64,000 nucleotides of DNA, from assembly GCA_009767595.1 (NCBI GenBank), contig VSDK01011727.1, forward strand, positions 233,292 to 297,291, read 5' to 3'. Both the position numbers and the translations under genes were made by a program. Of the stretch, positions 53,588-64,000 are shown in pieces. The notes under the pieces were generated by a model, which ran no database searches, was not told the origin of the DNA, and saw only the letters and a list, made by a program, of their open reading frames with translations. How positions within the stretch are numbered: the first letter of the stretch is position 1; the number at the start of each line of letters is the position of its first letter. Origin of the DNA: Symbiodinium kawagutii (Eukaryota > Sar > Dinophyceae > Suessiales > Symbiodiniaceae).

Positions 53588-55008
53588 CTGCACAGCCAAA
53601 AGGTGAAGATCCAAACGATGTAGAAGTATCCTTAGTTATCCTTCAATGCGAAAGTATCCTTAGAACTAACTTAGTTATCCTTCAGCCAATGCGACAACAA
53701 AAAATCCAGCAAGCTCATGAGTTGATTGCACACACGAAGCTTCCACAAGGATTCCACAAGAAAAGTGTAGTGCCACCAGGAAGTCGAGCGCAGAAGGAAA
53801 GGACGGAGTATGGAAGAGCTTCAGTAAACTTCAGAGTAGGAGGAAAGCCAATTAAAGAAAGCTCCTTGTGCTCAAGTAAGCTAAGTAAACGAGAAAGATG
53901 AGGAGAATAGACTTAGAGAGCAAAGTAGGGAAGAGTCTGGGAGAGTGGCAAAGGAGGTGCAGAGCAAAAGCCTAGGGAAGGAGATAGAGCAAAGAGAAGT
54001 CGAGAAGAATAGATAAGAGGATACAAAGGGGATACTTCTGAAAGTGGAGTAAAGGCCAGAAGAATAGATGAGAGATAAGAGACAGCAGAAATACAGAGTG
54101 GGGATTGAGGAGAAATAATGAGGAGAGTTGAGGAGAAATAGTGAGGAGAGGGCGGACAGGATGCTTGAAAAGAGTCCTTCGAGCAAAGGGGAAGAGAATA
54201 TGACAAGATGAGTCTAGAGTAGAAGAGCATAGGCTGGAGAGGTGTCCACGATTGTGTTGGTACACGGCCATGCTTGGTCTAACCGCTCTGTTCTAAGGAC
54301 GTAGGCAAATTGAAAGAAGGAAACCGCACCCACAGATTTTCCAATGCACACCCCTGTTCCATCTCCATGAAAGCATGCTTTGCAGCAGCAATCGTAGAAT
54401 GGAATCACAAGGTGGCTATATGCGGATTGGCTGGTAAGTGAGTTTCTGATGTTGTCTTTTTGGAGGCGAAAAGCAACTATGCCTTTGCTGCAGTGCCATT
54501 CACGTCAGTAACAATATAACCCTCAGCAAGGCAGCAGGAGTGTGGAGACTAAAATGAGGCATGTGGAATGCAGGTTTCCACGGCTTCAAGATCCCATCGG
54601 CGCTTGCGATGTGCTTTGCAGTGGCAGCTCCCCTACGTGCTTGGAGCTGCGCAGAAAAGTGTAAAGGAAAGGACATTTCAAGATGCCGTTCTTCTCTTTG
54701 CATTACTGGGGAAAGAAAAAAGGAGTAGAAGGGACTTAGAAAGGAGAAAAGATGAGAAAAGGGAGAATCGAGAAGTTGGAGAAGCTGGAGCAAGAGAAAA
54801 AGGTTGGGAGGTACCAGGGACCGTCCAGAAAGGACCGGCCCGACATCACGGTGTGTTCCCGCAACAAAGGCTGCGACAAAATATGTCTCAAAAATCCCAA
54901 AGCAAAGATGTCATTGGGCTCACATGCTGCAGTCACTGTCCCTTCAAGAACTTCCGTGATTTATCATTGGCCACTCCCAGATCCCTGCGGGCCAAAGCTG
55001 GGCCAAAG
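53588..55008. other. Stretch without a supported gene
   Basis: GAGAAGA-type purine-rich tract at 53880-54235 (minus-strand Leu/Ser frames are artefacts). Frames at 54290-54420 and 54560-54640 on the minus strand look Ala/His-rich but cannot be assigned. Confidence 0.45.
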
Positions 55009-55200
55009 CTAAGCCAAGCTGAGGCTCTCCATCCATAGGTACGGAGCAATAGGTGTGACAGAGTGCTGGTCTCGCTCGAGAGCTGCTTGTGCCAGCAAAA
55101 GTCGAGAGACTCCGCTTTTAGCGACTTTGGAATCCTCGTCTCTTGCGACAAGTGCACAGTCGCTGTCACTGAAACGTTGAAATGTGTTGGAACGTTGGAA
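55009..55200 (-). CDS. Possible ankyrin-like exon
   Basis: One frame reads SGVSRLLLAQAALERDQHSV then TPIA, resembling the end of one ankyrin repeat and start of another. No convincing splice sites. Confidence 0.3.
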   Translation of the reverse strand, partial: FQRSNTFQRFSDSDCALVARDEDSKVAKSGVSRLLLAQAALERDQHSVTPIAPYLWMESLSLA

Positions 55201-55384
55201 GACTCGCATAAAGATCTCTCTTCAATGAGAAATCCGGAATGGTGGCAACTTTGGCCAATGTGCAAAGTATATTGTGGAACGCATAGACAATCACCAGTAA
55301 ATCATATTAGTTCAAAGAGGTTGCCACATGATCACACTCCTCGCATCTCATAGCTCTCTGCGTAAGATTCAGATCAGGGACTCA

Positions 55385-55600
55385 TAGATATCTTCTTCTT
55401 TCAAAGGTCGGTGTGCACCTTTTCTCAGCAATGGCCATAGCCACAGAAGCCAAAAACCTGGCGAGGCAGGTCATGGCTTGAAGAAGAGCATGCTTTTTCA
55501 GCACGTGTTTGGCAAGGCAATTGCTCTGGACCGGCACGGTCACACTGACTAAGAGTAATATAATCATAACACACACCACCATGATTTGTACGACTTGTTT
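55385..55600 (-). CDS. Possible membrane-protein exon
   Basis: Open frame with a hydrophobic helix (MIILLLVSVTVPVQ) then NCLAKHVLKKHALLQAMTCL and ARFLASVAMAIAEKR. Could be an N-terminal ABCC exon or another gene. Confidence 0.3.
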
Positions 55601-55984
55601 GGAATCATTCATTACTATATGTATTCAATGTTTACCATTAAATATTTACCAATACATCTATAATACTTCACACACACACACAATTGCATGTAAATATCAG
55701 ACTGCTATGAAAGGTTGGCCCAGTGTTGAGCATATCATTTCGCCAAGCAACGGCTGGGACATGATGCCACATCCGCCGGATGGCTGGGCATAGCCAGAAT
55801 GGCAGAGATGAATGCTGCTTGACACCAATGATGTACTAATGGTAATGGTTACATGTAACCAATGAATGGCAACATTCAACCAATGAATGCTTAGCAATGA
55901 TTACTAATGGTGCTGGGTTTTCCGGAAGTGATGGTGTTTTATGTTGTGAAGCTGACAAGTTGAAGCTCAAGTGTTTTCATGAGC

Positions 55985-56180
55985 AATTCCCATCAATGTC
56001 TCCAGTTGTGCTTGGAACTCTGAATGACTTACCATTCTCACTGCTTCTTCTGAAGGTGACACGATGATCTGGAGTGCCATTCTGCTTGAAGTTGAAGATG
56101 TCTGACCGATGTTTTCGTGACGAGCGTAGCCAAAAAGCTGCAAATGTAAATCTCTGTCAGCTCGGATCAGATCAAAGCCT
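55985..56180 (-). CDS. Possible exon, unrecognised
   Basis: Open frame reading DRDLHLQLFGYARHENIGQT and MALQIIVSPSEEAVRM. No family; ends approximate. Confidence 0.28.
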
Positions 56181-56317
56181 TCAGGAGGTTCAAGACAGGT
56201 GTCCCATTCCACGTGTTTGCAGCAGACTTAGCAGCTCAGCAACGATCCCATCAAACCGGTTCTGCGTTGTCCCGTCATATCCCATCATTGTGTACTCTGA
56301 GAATTCCTGTTTTGCTC

Positions 56318-56410
56318 AATTTGGGGGGTTCTCAAAATAGGGGTACCCCTAATCATCCAATTTATCAACCATTTATAGTAATAACATGTAATAACCAACC
56401 ATTTCGTTTC
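56318..56410. repeat. Copy of the GATGATTTGGGGG family, reversed
   Basis: GGGGGGTTCTCAAAATAGGG then TACCCCTAATCATCCAATTT and ATAACCAACC: the inverse orientation of the 34090 and 44655 copies. Confidence 0.65.
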
Positions 56411-56929
56411 GCACCTGCTTTTGGGCGCGCTTTTTCTTGTGCGTCAGTCCGCCACAGCGACCACCGCTGGCCTCACTACACCTTGCAGCTGAACAAATGC
56501 TGACAGCACAACCAGCCTTGATATACAGCATGGAATCCAAGGATCACAAGCGCTTGAGAGTTTGTTAATCAAAAGACAGCGACACCTCAGAAACCTTCTT
56601 GACTTCTACCAGTACCTGTATATCTTCTAGCTTGAGTCGAGCTTAAGTTGATGCAAGCGATCAAGCTTCTGACCCGTGAGATAAAGTGTCATTATGTAAG
56701 GAGTGGGAAAGCTGGATGTACATTAATGTTTCCTGTTGAAAGACAGAGAGGATTTGTTCTTCGATATTCATACAGGAAGTTGGTGGAGAGAGACTATGTG
56801 GGTGTGGGTGTGTGTGTGTGTGTGGCCAAGATTCACCGCAACCCATTGACTCCTGCGTTCAACTACTCTTCTTTTGTATACAATATCATCCTCTGCTGAT
56901 TAACCTTGCGCTGTAACTCCTCCCTCTCT

Positions 56930-56988
56930 CGCTCCCTCTGTCTCTCTTTTCTCTCTTTCTCTGTGTCTGTCTGTTTGTCTTTTCGTCT

Positions 56989-57048
<60 letters not shown>

Positions 57049-57085
57049 TGCTCTCGCTCTCTCTCTCTCTCTCTTTCTCTCTGTG
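56930..57085. repeat. (TC)n-rich microsatellite
   Basis: Long CT runs with CTGTGTCTGTCT interruptions. Confidence 0.95.
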
Positions 57086-58129
57086 TCTGTCTTGGTCGTG
57101 GGGCCTCCAGTCCACTGTCTGCAAAGCTAACTCTTCTATAGCCTTCAAACACATTCTCTGATGTCACTCTCTTCAACTTTTTCTTGCTCGTGAAAACTCA
57201 CGAATTTACCCCTGCTATTGAACTCTCCCTATCTTTGGACGTTGTAGCATAAGTCTCTTAAACTATTCCTCTTTTGAGTCTTTTGAGCTACCCATCTTTT
57301 GAGCGATCCTTCGTTTGAACTATTTCTGTGCTGCTTTGTGGCTTCTGTCCCTTTCTCTCCTCTCTTGTGAGAGGAATGACTAAAGCAGAAGAAAACGTCC
57401 CTTTTGCGGACAGAAAGTTTTCTTGTTTTGTTTCGGATCAAAGAATCGCGCAAAAACCAGACCGTTCCTGCAAACATGAATGCACTGTCTGGACATCAAT
57501 GGTGCCGCATGATATTTTATGTACATACACTTCGTTACACCATATCAATGCATGCTGTGCCCAATCAAACTTCATGTTGACTTACATCTCTTCATAAATT
57601 AGCAATTGTTTTGCAGCTATGTACTCTTTCTTACTTGGTACCAAATAATCAACTATACCGGTAAGCTATCTCGCATGGTCTTCTCTTCTGCTATTTGGTC
57701 TCTGGTACTCTTTTGCTCTTCAGCTTTGTCTTCAGTTGCATTACCTCACCTTTGTGATACCTGGTTACTCACGATAAATCTCTTCTTCCTGTACCTGAAA
57801 TTCATCCGTCACTCGACGTTGTTCGTCCCACACTCCCTATGCTCTCCCTTGGATGAATCGAGACACTGCACTTTATGCACTTCCTACAGGAAGTCTTGCA
57901 AACTCTGTCATGATTGAAGGATCCGTGATGAGATTGGAGGTTGGCATTGTTTCTTGGGTACTTTGGCTGAGAAAGGACTAGGTACCGTAGATGCCAATGC
58001 TTTCCATAAAGTTGAGCACGGTTCTCCATAGATTTCCTGTCTAAAAAAGCTTTGCCTTCCCAAGTCCAAAAGCATCATCTTAGGACAGTTCGGGAATACC
58101 ACCTCATATACCAGGGCCCAAGAGCTGTA

Positions 58130-58345
58130 TTAGACCAAAGATATCAGAAACTCATCATGAAGTTCAAGTCGTTCTGGGATTCCTTGCATCCTCCACAACC
58201 GCATCTCGCTTGGGACAAGTTTCGGTCTGCGAGCATCCATCCAGACCTGGTTTTCGAGGGGGGCAATAATGGCAGCAAGGATGGCGGCAATCGTGGCAGC
58301 AAATAGTGGAACTGAAATATACTCCATAAGCATGTGTAAATGCAT
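58130..58345 (-). CDS. Possible membrane-protein exon
   Basis: MEYISVPLFAATIAAILAAI, a hydrophobic helix, then WMDARRPKLVPSEMRLWRM and IPERLELHDEF and a stop. Looks like protein rather than noise, but no family was recognised. Confidence 0.35.
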   Translation of the reverse strand: MHLHMLMEYISVPLFAATIAAILAAIIAPLENQVWMDARRPKLVPSEMRLWRMQGIPERLELHDEFLISLV

Positions 58346-58735
58346 TTATATATATATATATATAAAAACACATATATACACGAATATTGGGCATATGCGT
58401 ACATTTATATATATAAATATAAAAATGTGTGTAAATATATATTTATACATATATATTTAAATATATTTATATATACATACATACATATATTTATTTATCT
58501 ATTCATTGGTTTATATGTTTATTTGTTTATTTGTTTTTTATTCATTTATTTATCTATTCATTTGTTCACTTATTTATCGATTTATTTATTTATTTATTCA
58601 TTTGTTTATCTATTTGTTTATCTACATGTCTATTTATCTATCTAATTACTTTTTTTATATATCTATTTATTGATTTATTTATTTATTGTTTGATTTATTT
58701 AAAGATATATTGATTTATTCACTGATAGATAGATA
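58340..58735. repeat. AT-rich TTTA/TATATA low-complexity region
   Basis: TATATAAATATAAA, then TTTATTTATCTATTCATTTG units. Confidence 0.9.
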
Positions 58736-59000
58736 GATAGATAGATGTAGATGTAGATGTAGATGTAGATGTAGATGTAGATGTAGATGTAGATGTAGAT
58801 GTAGATGTAGATGTAGATGTAGATGTAGATGTAGATGTAGATGTAGATGTAGATGTAGATGTAGATGTAGATGTAGATGTAGATGTAGATGTAGATGTAG
58901 ATGTAGATGTAGATGTAGATGTAGATGTAGATGTAGATGTAGATGTAGATGTAGATGTAGATGTAGATGTAGATGTAGATGTAGATGTAGATGTAGGTAG
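58725..59000. repeat. (TAGATG)n hexanucleotide array
   Basis: Starts with GATA units, then about 42 near-identical GTAGAT units. All minus frames stay open (HLHL, YIYI). Confidence 0.98.
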
Positions 59001-59039
59001 AGAGATGTAGATAGAAAGCTATTTGAAACAAACCAGCCA

Positions 59040-59215
59040 CTTTTAGGGTCCACTATGGCTTGAGAAACCATATGTAATACAAATGTCAAAAAAAATTTTA
59101 CTACAAATCTTGTTCTGTATACAATTATAATACTATCTACATGGTTAATCATGGCTACTAGTGGTTAATAATGGTTACTATTAGGGTACCCAGGGTGGTT
59201 CCCAGGCTCCAGGCT
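59040..59215. repeat. Remnants of the TTAATAATGG / GAGAAACC family
   Basis: TAGGGTCCACTATGGCTTGA then GAAACCATATG at 59043, and TGGTTAATAATGGTTACTAT then AGGGTACCC at 59161: the two modules in reversed order. Confidence 0.55.
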
Positions 59216-59236
59216 CCCCCAGGGTCCCCTAGGCTC

Positions 59237-59337
59237 CCCGGCCTCAGCTCTTCCAGCACCTGGCCACCCGATCCTTCAGGACCTGGGCGCCGCAGCGCCG
59301 CCTCGTGGAGCTCGGGATCGAAGGCCTTGCCAAGAGC
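59237..59337 (-). CDS. GrpE exon: C-terminal signature
   Basis: Acceptor gcgctgcaag, then ALGKAFDPELHEAALRRPG and GGQVLEELRPG. 3' end approximate (59237 or 59180). Confidence 0.75.
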
Positions 59338-59682
59338 CTTGCAGCGCAAGGATGACGGTAGGCGCAACATCAGGGGTGATAATGGCAACCTTATGATGGT
59401 TAATACTGGTTGATATCACTTAATACTATATGGTTGATGTCACCTAATACTGGTTAATACTGGTGATAGTGGCTGATAGGGGGTCTAAGAGGTAACTTAA
59501 TCATGGTGAATAGGGGATAGTAAGTAACACTATATTTTGGTTAAGAGTGGCTACTAGTGGCTTAGAATGGTGATGAATCATTTGGGATAATAGGTAACAC
59601 TAATGGTTAAACAGATACTATATGACCAGGAATCTCCAAATAAGGATGAAAATGATCAGTACTGACCAGTGAGAACCAGTGG

Positions 59683-59727
<45 letters not shown>

Positions 59728-59734
59728 CGATGAC

Positions 59735-59827
<93 letters not shown>

Positions 59828-60993
59828 CTCAGCTAGCTTTGGGGAAAAATGTTGGTTTCAAGGAAATATGCGCATTTTCGGGACACACTTTGCCTGTGCG
59901 CAGTCTTTTAACGCAAACAAATGCGGCCAAATGTTCGACAAAAAGAATGGAAGGAACCCATTCAAATCTCTAGCACCCAACTTAAGAAATTTGAAGCAGA
60001 TCATCTATGTCTGTGTTTGGACCCATTTTGGAAAAAAAACGGTTGATGTCACCAGTGTTGGATTTTCTTTCAGTGTTCCCGTGTTTTGGAGAAAGTCACC
60101 TATTTTCCGGATTCTTTGACCAACCAACAAAATGCACCATGGCTCTATCCTCCGCAAGAACATTGAAGCACAAAAGGGTCCTATCAGGCTATCAATTCTC
60201 ACACAAAAATATCATACGAAGCCCCATTGTGTTGGACCCAAGTAACCCTCACAACCTCCCCGATTTCAACTGACACTGCCAGGCCTCAATTCTTTGGAAG
60301 CCCAAGGATTCCAACCTGTCAGAATTCAGTTTCACAAGTAGGTTCCTGAAGGGCCTGAAGGCAAGGAATGCTGGAGGAAAACTAACAAAAAACCAGAGTG
60401 TCAAAAAGCATGGAAGGCAATGGAAAGACCCTGGAAGGACCCTGGAAGGGTAGGGAAGTCATTCCAACCAGCGAACTGAAGGACTTCTGAAGGACGAAAA
60501 GTCGTTCTTCCGCGAGCCTTGATGCAAACTTCTGGGCCAACGTTCCCAGCGTGGAGCTGCCAGTGCTGCCAGTGTCAGGCTCCAAACGAGCACCGCGCTC
60601 CAGGTCGTCCAAAACATCCAGCAACTCCAAAACAACGGTCACTTTTGTGTCTGCTGCCAGATTGCGGTTCACTTCTTGCAATCCTAAGCTGCAGCTTTGC
60701 CATGCTGATTGGCCATTCGCAAAGATGTGCCATTTGTTATGTGCACAAATCACCACTTTCATCATAACAAATAGCACATTAAGAAAGTGGAATCTGCTTA
60801 ACCAAATGAACTTTCTGGATTTTCGGGTGCCAAAGGTCGATAGTACTTGGTGAACAGCTCACCCATGGTATCTTGCTCCGCTGCCCTCATCAGCACCCTT
60901 GGCGCTGGCCGCGCCGGCCGCGCCGGCACCCAAGCAGCGCAGCAGGTCATAGCCACAAGCGCTGCGGTGAGGCAACGACCAGCGGCGCCTTTG
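59237..60993 (-). CDS. GrpE-family nucleotide exchange factor gene
   Basis: Three exons: 60863-60993 (leader), 60490-60683 (core), 59237-59337 (C-terminal). The core reads NLAADTKVTVVLELLDVLDD then LERGARLEP, the GrpE 'LLPVLDNLERA' dimer helix; the last reads LGKAFDPELHEAALRR and GGQVLEELRPG, the GrpE 'FDPNLHEAV...VLEELQ-GY' beta-domain signature. GrpE proteins release ADP from DnaK/mtHsp70 in plastids and mitochondria. The leader exon contains MTCCAAWVPARPARPAPRV, Ala/Arg/Pro-rich with a preceding hydrophobic run, which would suit organelle targeting; this is an inference. The final C-terminal residues after RPG are not found. Confidence 0.75.
59682..59827. repeat. (GAT)n microsatellite
   Basis: About 48 units with two GAC; poly-Met frame is an artefact. 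Confidence 0.98.
60490..60683 (-). CDS. GrpE exon: dimer-helix core
   Basis: Acceptor ctgcagcttag, then LQEVNRNLAADTKVTVVLEL, LDVLDDLERG, a Gly/Ser/Thr insert, and LAQKFASRLAEE. 3' end approximate. Confidence 0.7.
60724..60780. repeat. Imperfect inverted repeat in a GrpE intron
   Basis: Arms GATGTGCCATTTGTTATG (60724-60741) and CATAACAAATAGCACATT (60763-60780) pair at 16 of 18 positions around a 21-nt loop. Confidence 0.75.
60863..60993 (-). CDS. GrpE gene leader exon
   Basis: GC-rich. KGAAGRCLTAALVAMTCCAA then WVPARPARPAPRVLMRAAEQ, ending at a strong donor ATGG|GTGAGC. An in-frame ATG lies at 60950; an earlier start is possible. Confidence 0.55.
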
Positions 60994-63900
60994 GGGAACC
61001 AGGGAGGGTGGGAAAGGTACCGAAAAATGAAAAATGAAAGATTTCATCTATGGTCAAGTGGTCCAGATTTAGTATGGAAAACCGACAATTCTAGTATGGT
61101 CAAGTGGTCAAGTCAACCGAAATCTCATGAAATCTCCACAATTCCGACAAAGCTGAACGCTGAAAAATGCCAAGATACGCAAAGTTTGCTGCTTTGCATT
61201 GTGGGTTTTTGATTCAAACATATGTTCGAAGTTTGATCTTTTTGCCACACATCAATGAAAACCCTCTCAAAACACAAGGCCTTGGTAGCGTACTGAATGT
61301 TCCAGCATGGCAACCGCTGACACCCCCCAGGGATTTCAGCGAGATTAGAATTAGAACAGATTAGGTTGGGTCTGGTTGGTGGTATCCTGGGCCCCAAAAT
61401 GCCTGTCGAATCCAAAGGCAATTACGAAGATCAACAAATCAAAAGGATGAAACCCGGAAGGGAAACATGTGGCCAGGCCCAGCGGTCGCAAGATTTAGAC
61501 TTTCCAGTTGCAACCCAAACTTGGCACCACTCGCGAGGGAAACCATCATGTTTTGATTTGTTGATCTTTTCTGACACCTTGGTTTGTTCTCTGCACAACA
61601 GAAAATTAGCCACTTCGGTCTGAATTTGAACCAAAATGCTCTTTATTCGACCAGAAACAAGATTGGCCTTGGCGGCAACAGCTGGACAATACTGACTGCA
61701 GTCACACTTTGAACAGTCGATTAGATTTGTTGTTTGGTAATATGAAGCTCAAAAACAAGTAGTAGACAGAATGAAGTTTGGATATTGTGTCAACATCTCT
61801 GCTGATCAAAAAATGATGGGACTGAAAAGACCCATTACTTCAGACCTTAACCAATTCTTGTTTTCTGTCAAACAGTCATCCGCTTTCAAACTTGAGATCA
61901 GATCGAAAGTCCTTCACATCTTTGCCCGACAATTGATTTGGAGAAATGATTTCACAGCTTGACCAGCATGCCAAGTGAAACCGGGTTCAAGTTCCGTTTG
62001 AAATCTTACAGCCTGAAGCACAAGCAGCAATTTTGTTACCAACAATTTTTGCCTTCGAAAGAGAATCCTGAAAGACAAACATCGGCATGAATTTCCAGCC
62101 TGGTTCGCAATGATTTCGCAGAATGGACTGCAGAGGCTGTCAGCAAATTGACTCTGAAATAAATGTTTTGCGCAACGGTGTTGTTTTAAGTACAGTAAGT
62201 CCTCACTTGTTGTTCGACATTTACAAGCCGAGAAAATGATGTTGTTGCAACCTTATTGGATCTGAAGGTAGGCTCTCCGAAAAATCTGGCAGTTCAAAAC
62301 AATAGTTCAAGTCCCGCAAACGGTTACACAAAAAGAATTAAGGTTAGCATGGTTCCCCGCTCATATATCGCCCATGCTCGCCCATGCATTTTGGCATGGA
62401 AAGAGGTTTTCCTCTCTCTCTTCCTAGCAAAGTGTCATGTCTCAGCCAAGGTGGTCTGCGTGCTTCAACAAGTTCGGGATACAATCTTGATGAATGGGAC
62501 GATGAATTTGAAACCCATTTATTTCGGTCAGAACATCCAACGCTGATCTTGATCAATTGCAAGATCAACTTAAAACCACTTTTTCGGTCAAAACATCTGT
62601 TGTTGATCTTGATCAGTTTTAAGATGAATTGGAAAACCATTTTTTGTTCAGAACGTTTAGCATCCATCTTGATCATTGTTAAATCAACTATCATTTTGAA
62701 TATTTTTACCTTTTTTACTATCATTACTATTATCATTGCTATTAATCATCATTACTACTATTACTACTGTGTATCGTTACCATTTGTACTTCTATCCTGA
62801 TTGTTGCTGCTATCACTATGACTTGTTTCATAACTAGGATTCCTACTATTACCTATTATTATTACTATTACTATTATCGTTATTATTACTATTATTGTTA
62901 TTGTTACTATTACTATTACTATTACTATTACTATTACTATTACTATTACTATTACTATTACTATTACTATTACTATTACTATTACTATTACTATTACTAT
63001 TACTATTACTATTACTATTACTATTACTATTACTATTACTATTACTATTACTATTACTATTACTATTACTATTACTATTATTATTACTATTATCATTATT
63101 ACTATCATTACTGTTATTATTATGATTATTGTTGTTATTATTATTATCACTATTATTACTATTATCCCTATTCTTCCGCTTATCACTATGATTACTATTA
63201 TTACTACGATTACTATTACTAACCATTATTACTATTATCACTATTGTCTTTATTGTTACTATCACTCTTATTGCTATGACTACTATTCTTACTACAATCA
63301 CTATTCATACCTTTGATTACTATTGTCACTATTGTTACTGTTATTACTATGATCACTATTTTTACAATGATGATCATTATTACCTATTACCTCTATTATT
63401 TTTACCATCATTATCATCATTAGTGTTATTATCATCATTTGTTTAACTGCAATTGTCTTTATTATTGTTTTGTGCTGTTTTAAAAACATTTTTGTTTTTT
63501 CATTTCCTCGCGGCGCTACTCAACAAAACGTTTTGTGAAGAAAACTGATGGACCCAGAAATTTCATGTTGTGATTCTTAGTGGGTTCAATTTTATGATTA
63601 GCGTCGCCGCTGCTGCCATCATGGTTATTTCTACCGGGACAAAGAACATTGCGATAATGACGTTTAACACATTTTTTTGGCGAACAAAACTGATGGACCG
63701 AGATATCTCAATATTTATTTTTTTTGCATTGGCTGTTGTTGCGCTGTAAATGTCATTTTACTTTTTTAACCAAATTTAACGGGTTGGAATTTTTCAATTT
63801 CATTTTTCAATCATCAAACGTTTTTAATCTTTACACCCAAAATAAAATGATTTTTTCAGTTAGAAGATCCAGAATTGATTTTGACTAGCTCAGATTTTTT

Positions 63901-64000
63901 AAAAAGTGACGTACGAAAAAAACAAAAAACATAAGTTTTTTCGTTTTATCAAAAAATGCAATTTTCATTTCCAATTTTTGTCCAAAGTGTTCGGATTCCG
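60994..64000. other. Stretch without a recognised gene
   Basis: Mixed sequence to 62.6 kb, then the TTACTA array, then AT-rich DNA to the end. No exon supported on either strand. Confidence 0.5.
62828..63180. repeat. (TTACTA)n / (TTA)n array
   Basis: A near-perfect TTACTA core at about 62900-63080 with degenerate TTATTACTATTATC flanks reaching 63420. Source of poly-Tyr, poly-Leu, poly-Ile/Val and Asn/Ser frames. Confidence 0.97.

Noticed and set aside
58699-59152. 145-codon HLHL and 113-codon YIYI frames
   Set aside because: Artefacts of the TAGATG hexanucleotide array, which has no stop in these frames.
59679-60119. 146-codon frame opening with poly-Met
   Set aside because: (GAT)n microsatellite followed by a chance open stretch; no family features.
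62764-63301. Several 130-150-codon frames of Tyr, Leu, Ile/Val or Asn/Ser
   Set aside because: Translations of the TTACTA array.

Overview
The window looks like nuclear DNA of a dinoflagellate, most likely from the Symbiodiniaceae/Suessiales group; the genus cannot be told from sequence alone. The reasons are: every gene that can be recognised lies on the minus strand; coding sequence is cut into very small exons (34-399 nt); several introns whose position is fixed by protein alignment and reading phase begin with GC or GA rather than GT; a 15-nt match to the dinoflagellate spliced leader is present at 6003-6017; and the DNA between exons is full of simple repeats. There is no operon, no bacterial signal and no rRNA that I can see. 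Long open frames are mostly microsatellite artefacts; real coding DNA is found by exon-sized islands with family motifs and splice sites.

Layout, left to right, all genes reading right to left. (1) 1-1274, possibly up to 5494: 5' part of a kinesin motor gene (kinesin-13-like), running off the left edge just after the P-loop exon; further Pro/Ala/charged exons at 2971-5109 may be its N-terminal part. (2) 6534-12763: an ankyrin-repeat gene rebuilt from nine small exons that mostly join in phase. (3) 13-16 kb: a few doubtful exons and a short coiled-coil-like open frame. (4) 20693-22112: a charged, probably coiled-coil protein gene in five exons. An assembly gap of 293 N lies at 19618-19910. (5) 25-28 kb: scattered probable exons of unrecognised protein(s). 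(6) 31013-53587: a full ABCC (MRP-type) ABC transporter, TMD1-NBD1-TMD2-NBD2, about 32 exons recognised. NBD2 keeps every catalytic motif; NBD1 is degenerate and lacks the H-loop histidine. (7) 54-58.4 kb: doubtful membrane-protein and ankyrin-like exons. (8) 59237-60993: a GrpE-family nucleotide exchange factor gene with a possible N-terminal targeting leader. (9) 61-64 kb: no gene seen, and a long trinucleotide/hexanucleotide array.

The genes do not form a pathway: motor protein, scaffold, transporter and co-chaperone are simply neighbours in a one-direction array, the usual arrangement in dinoflagellates. The most notable non-genic items are a 347-bp inverted-repeat element with a 9-bp target duplication (50944-51308), a dispersed palindromic repeat family with the core GATGATTTGGGGG, three clusters of a GGTATGGTTCGG 12-mer around the gap, and the mixture of GT, GC and GA intron starts. 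I found no convincing new defence or mobile gene system. Exon ends are hand-derived; those marked approximate may be off by up to some tens of bases.
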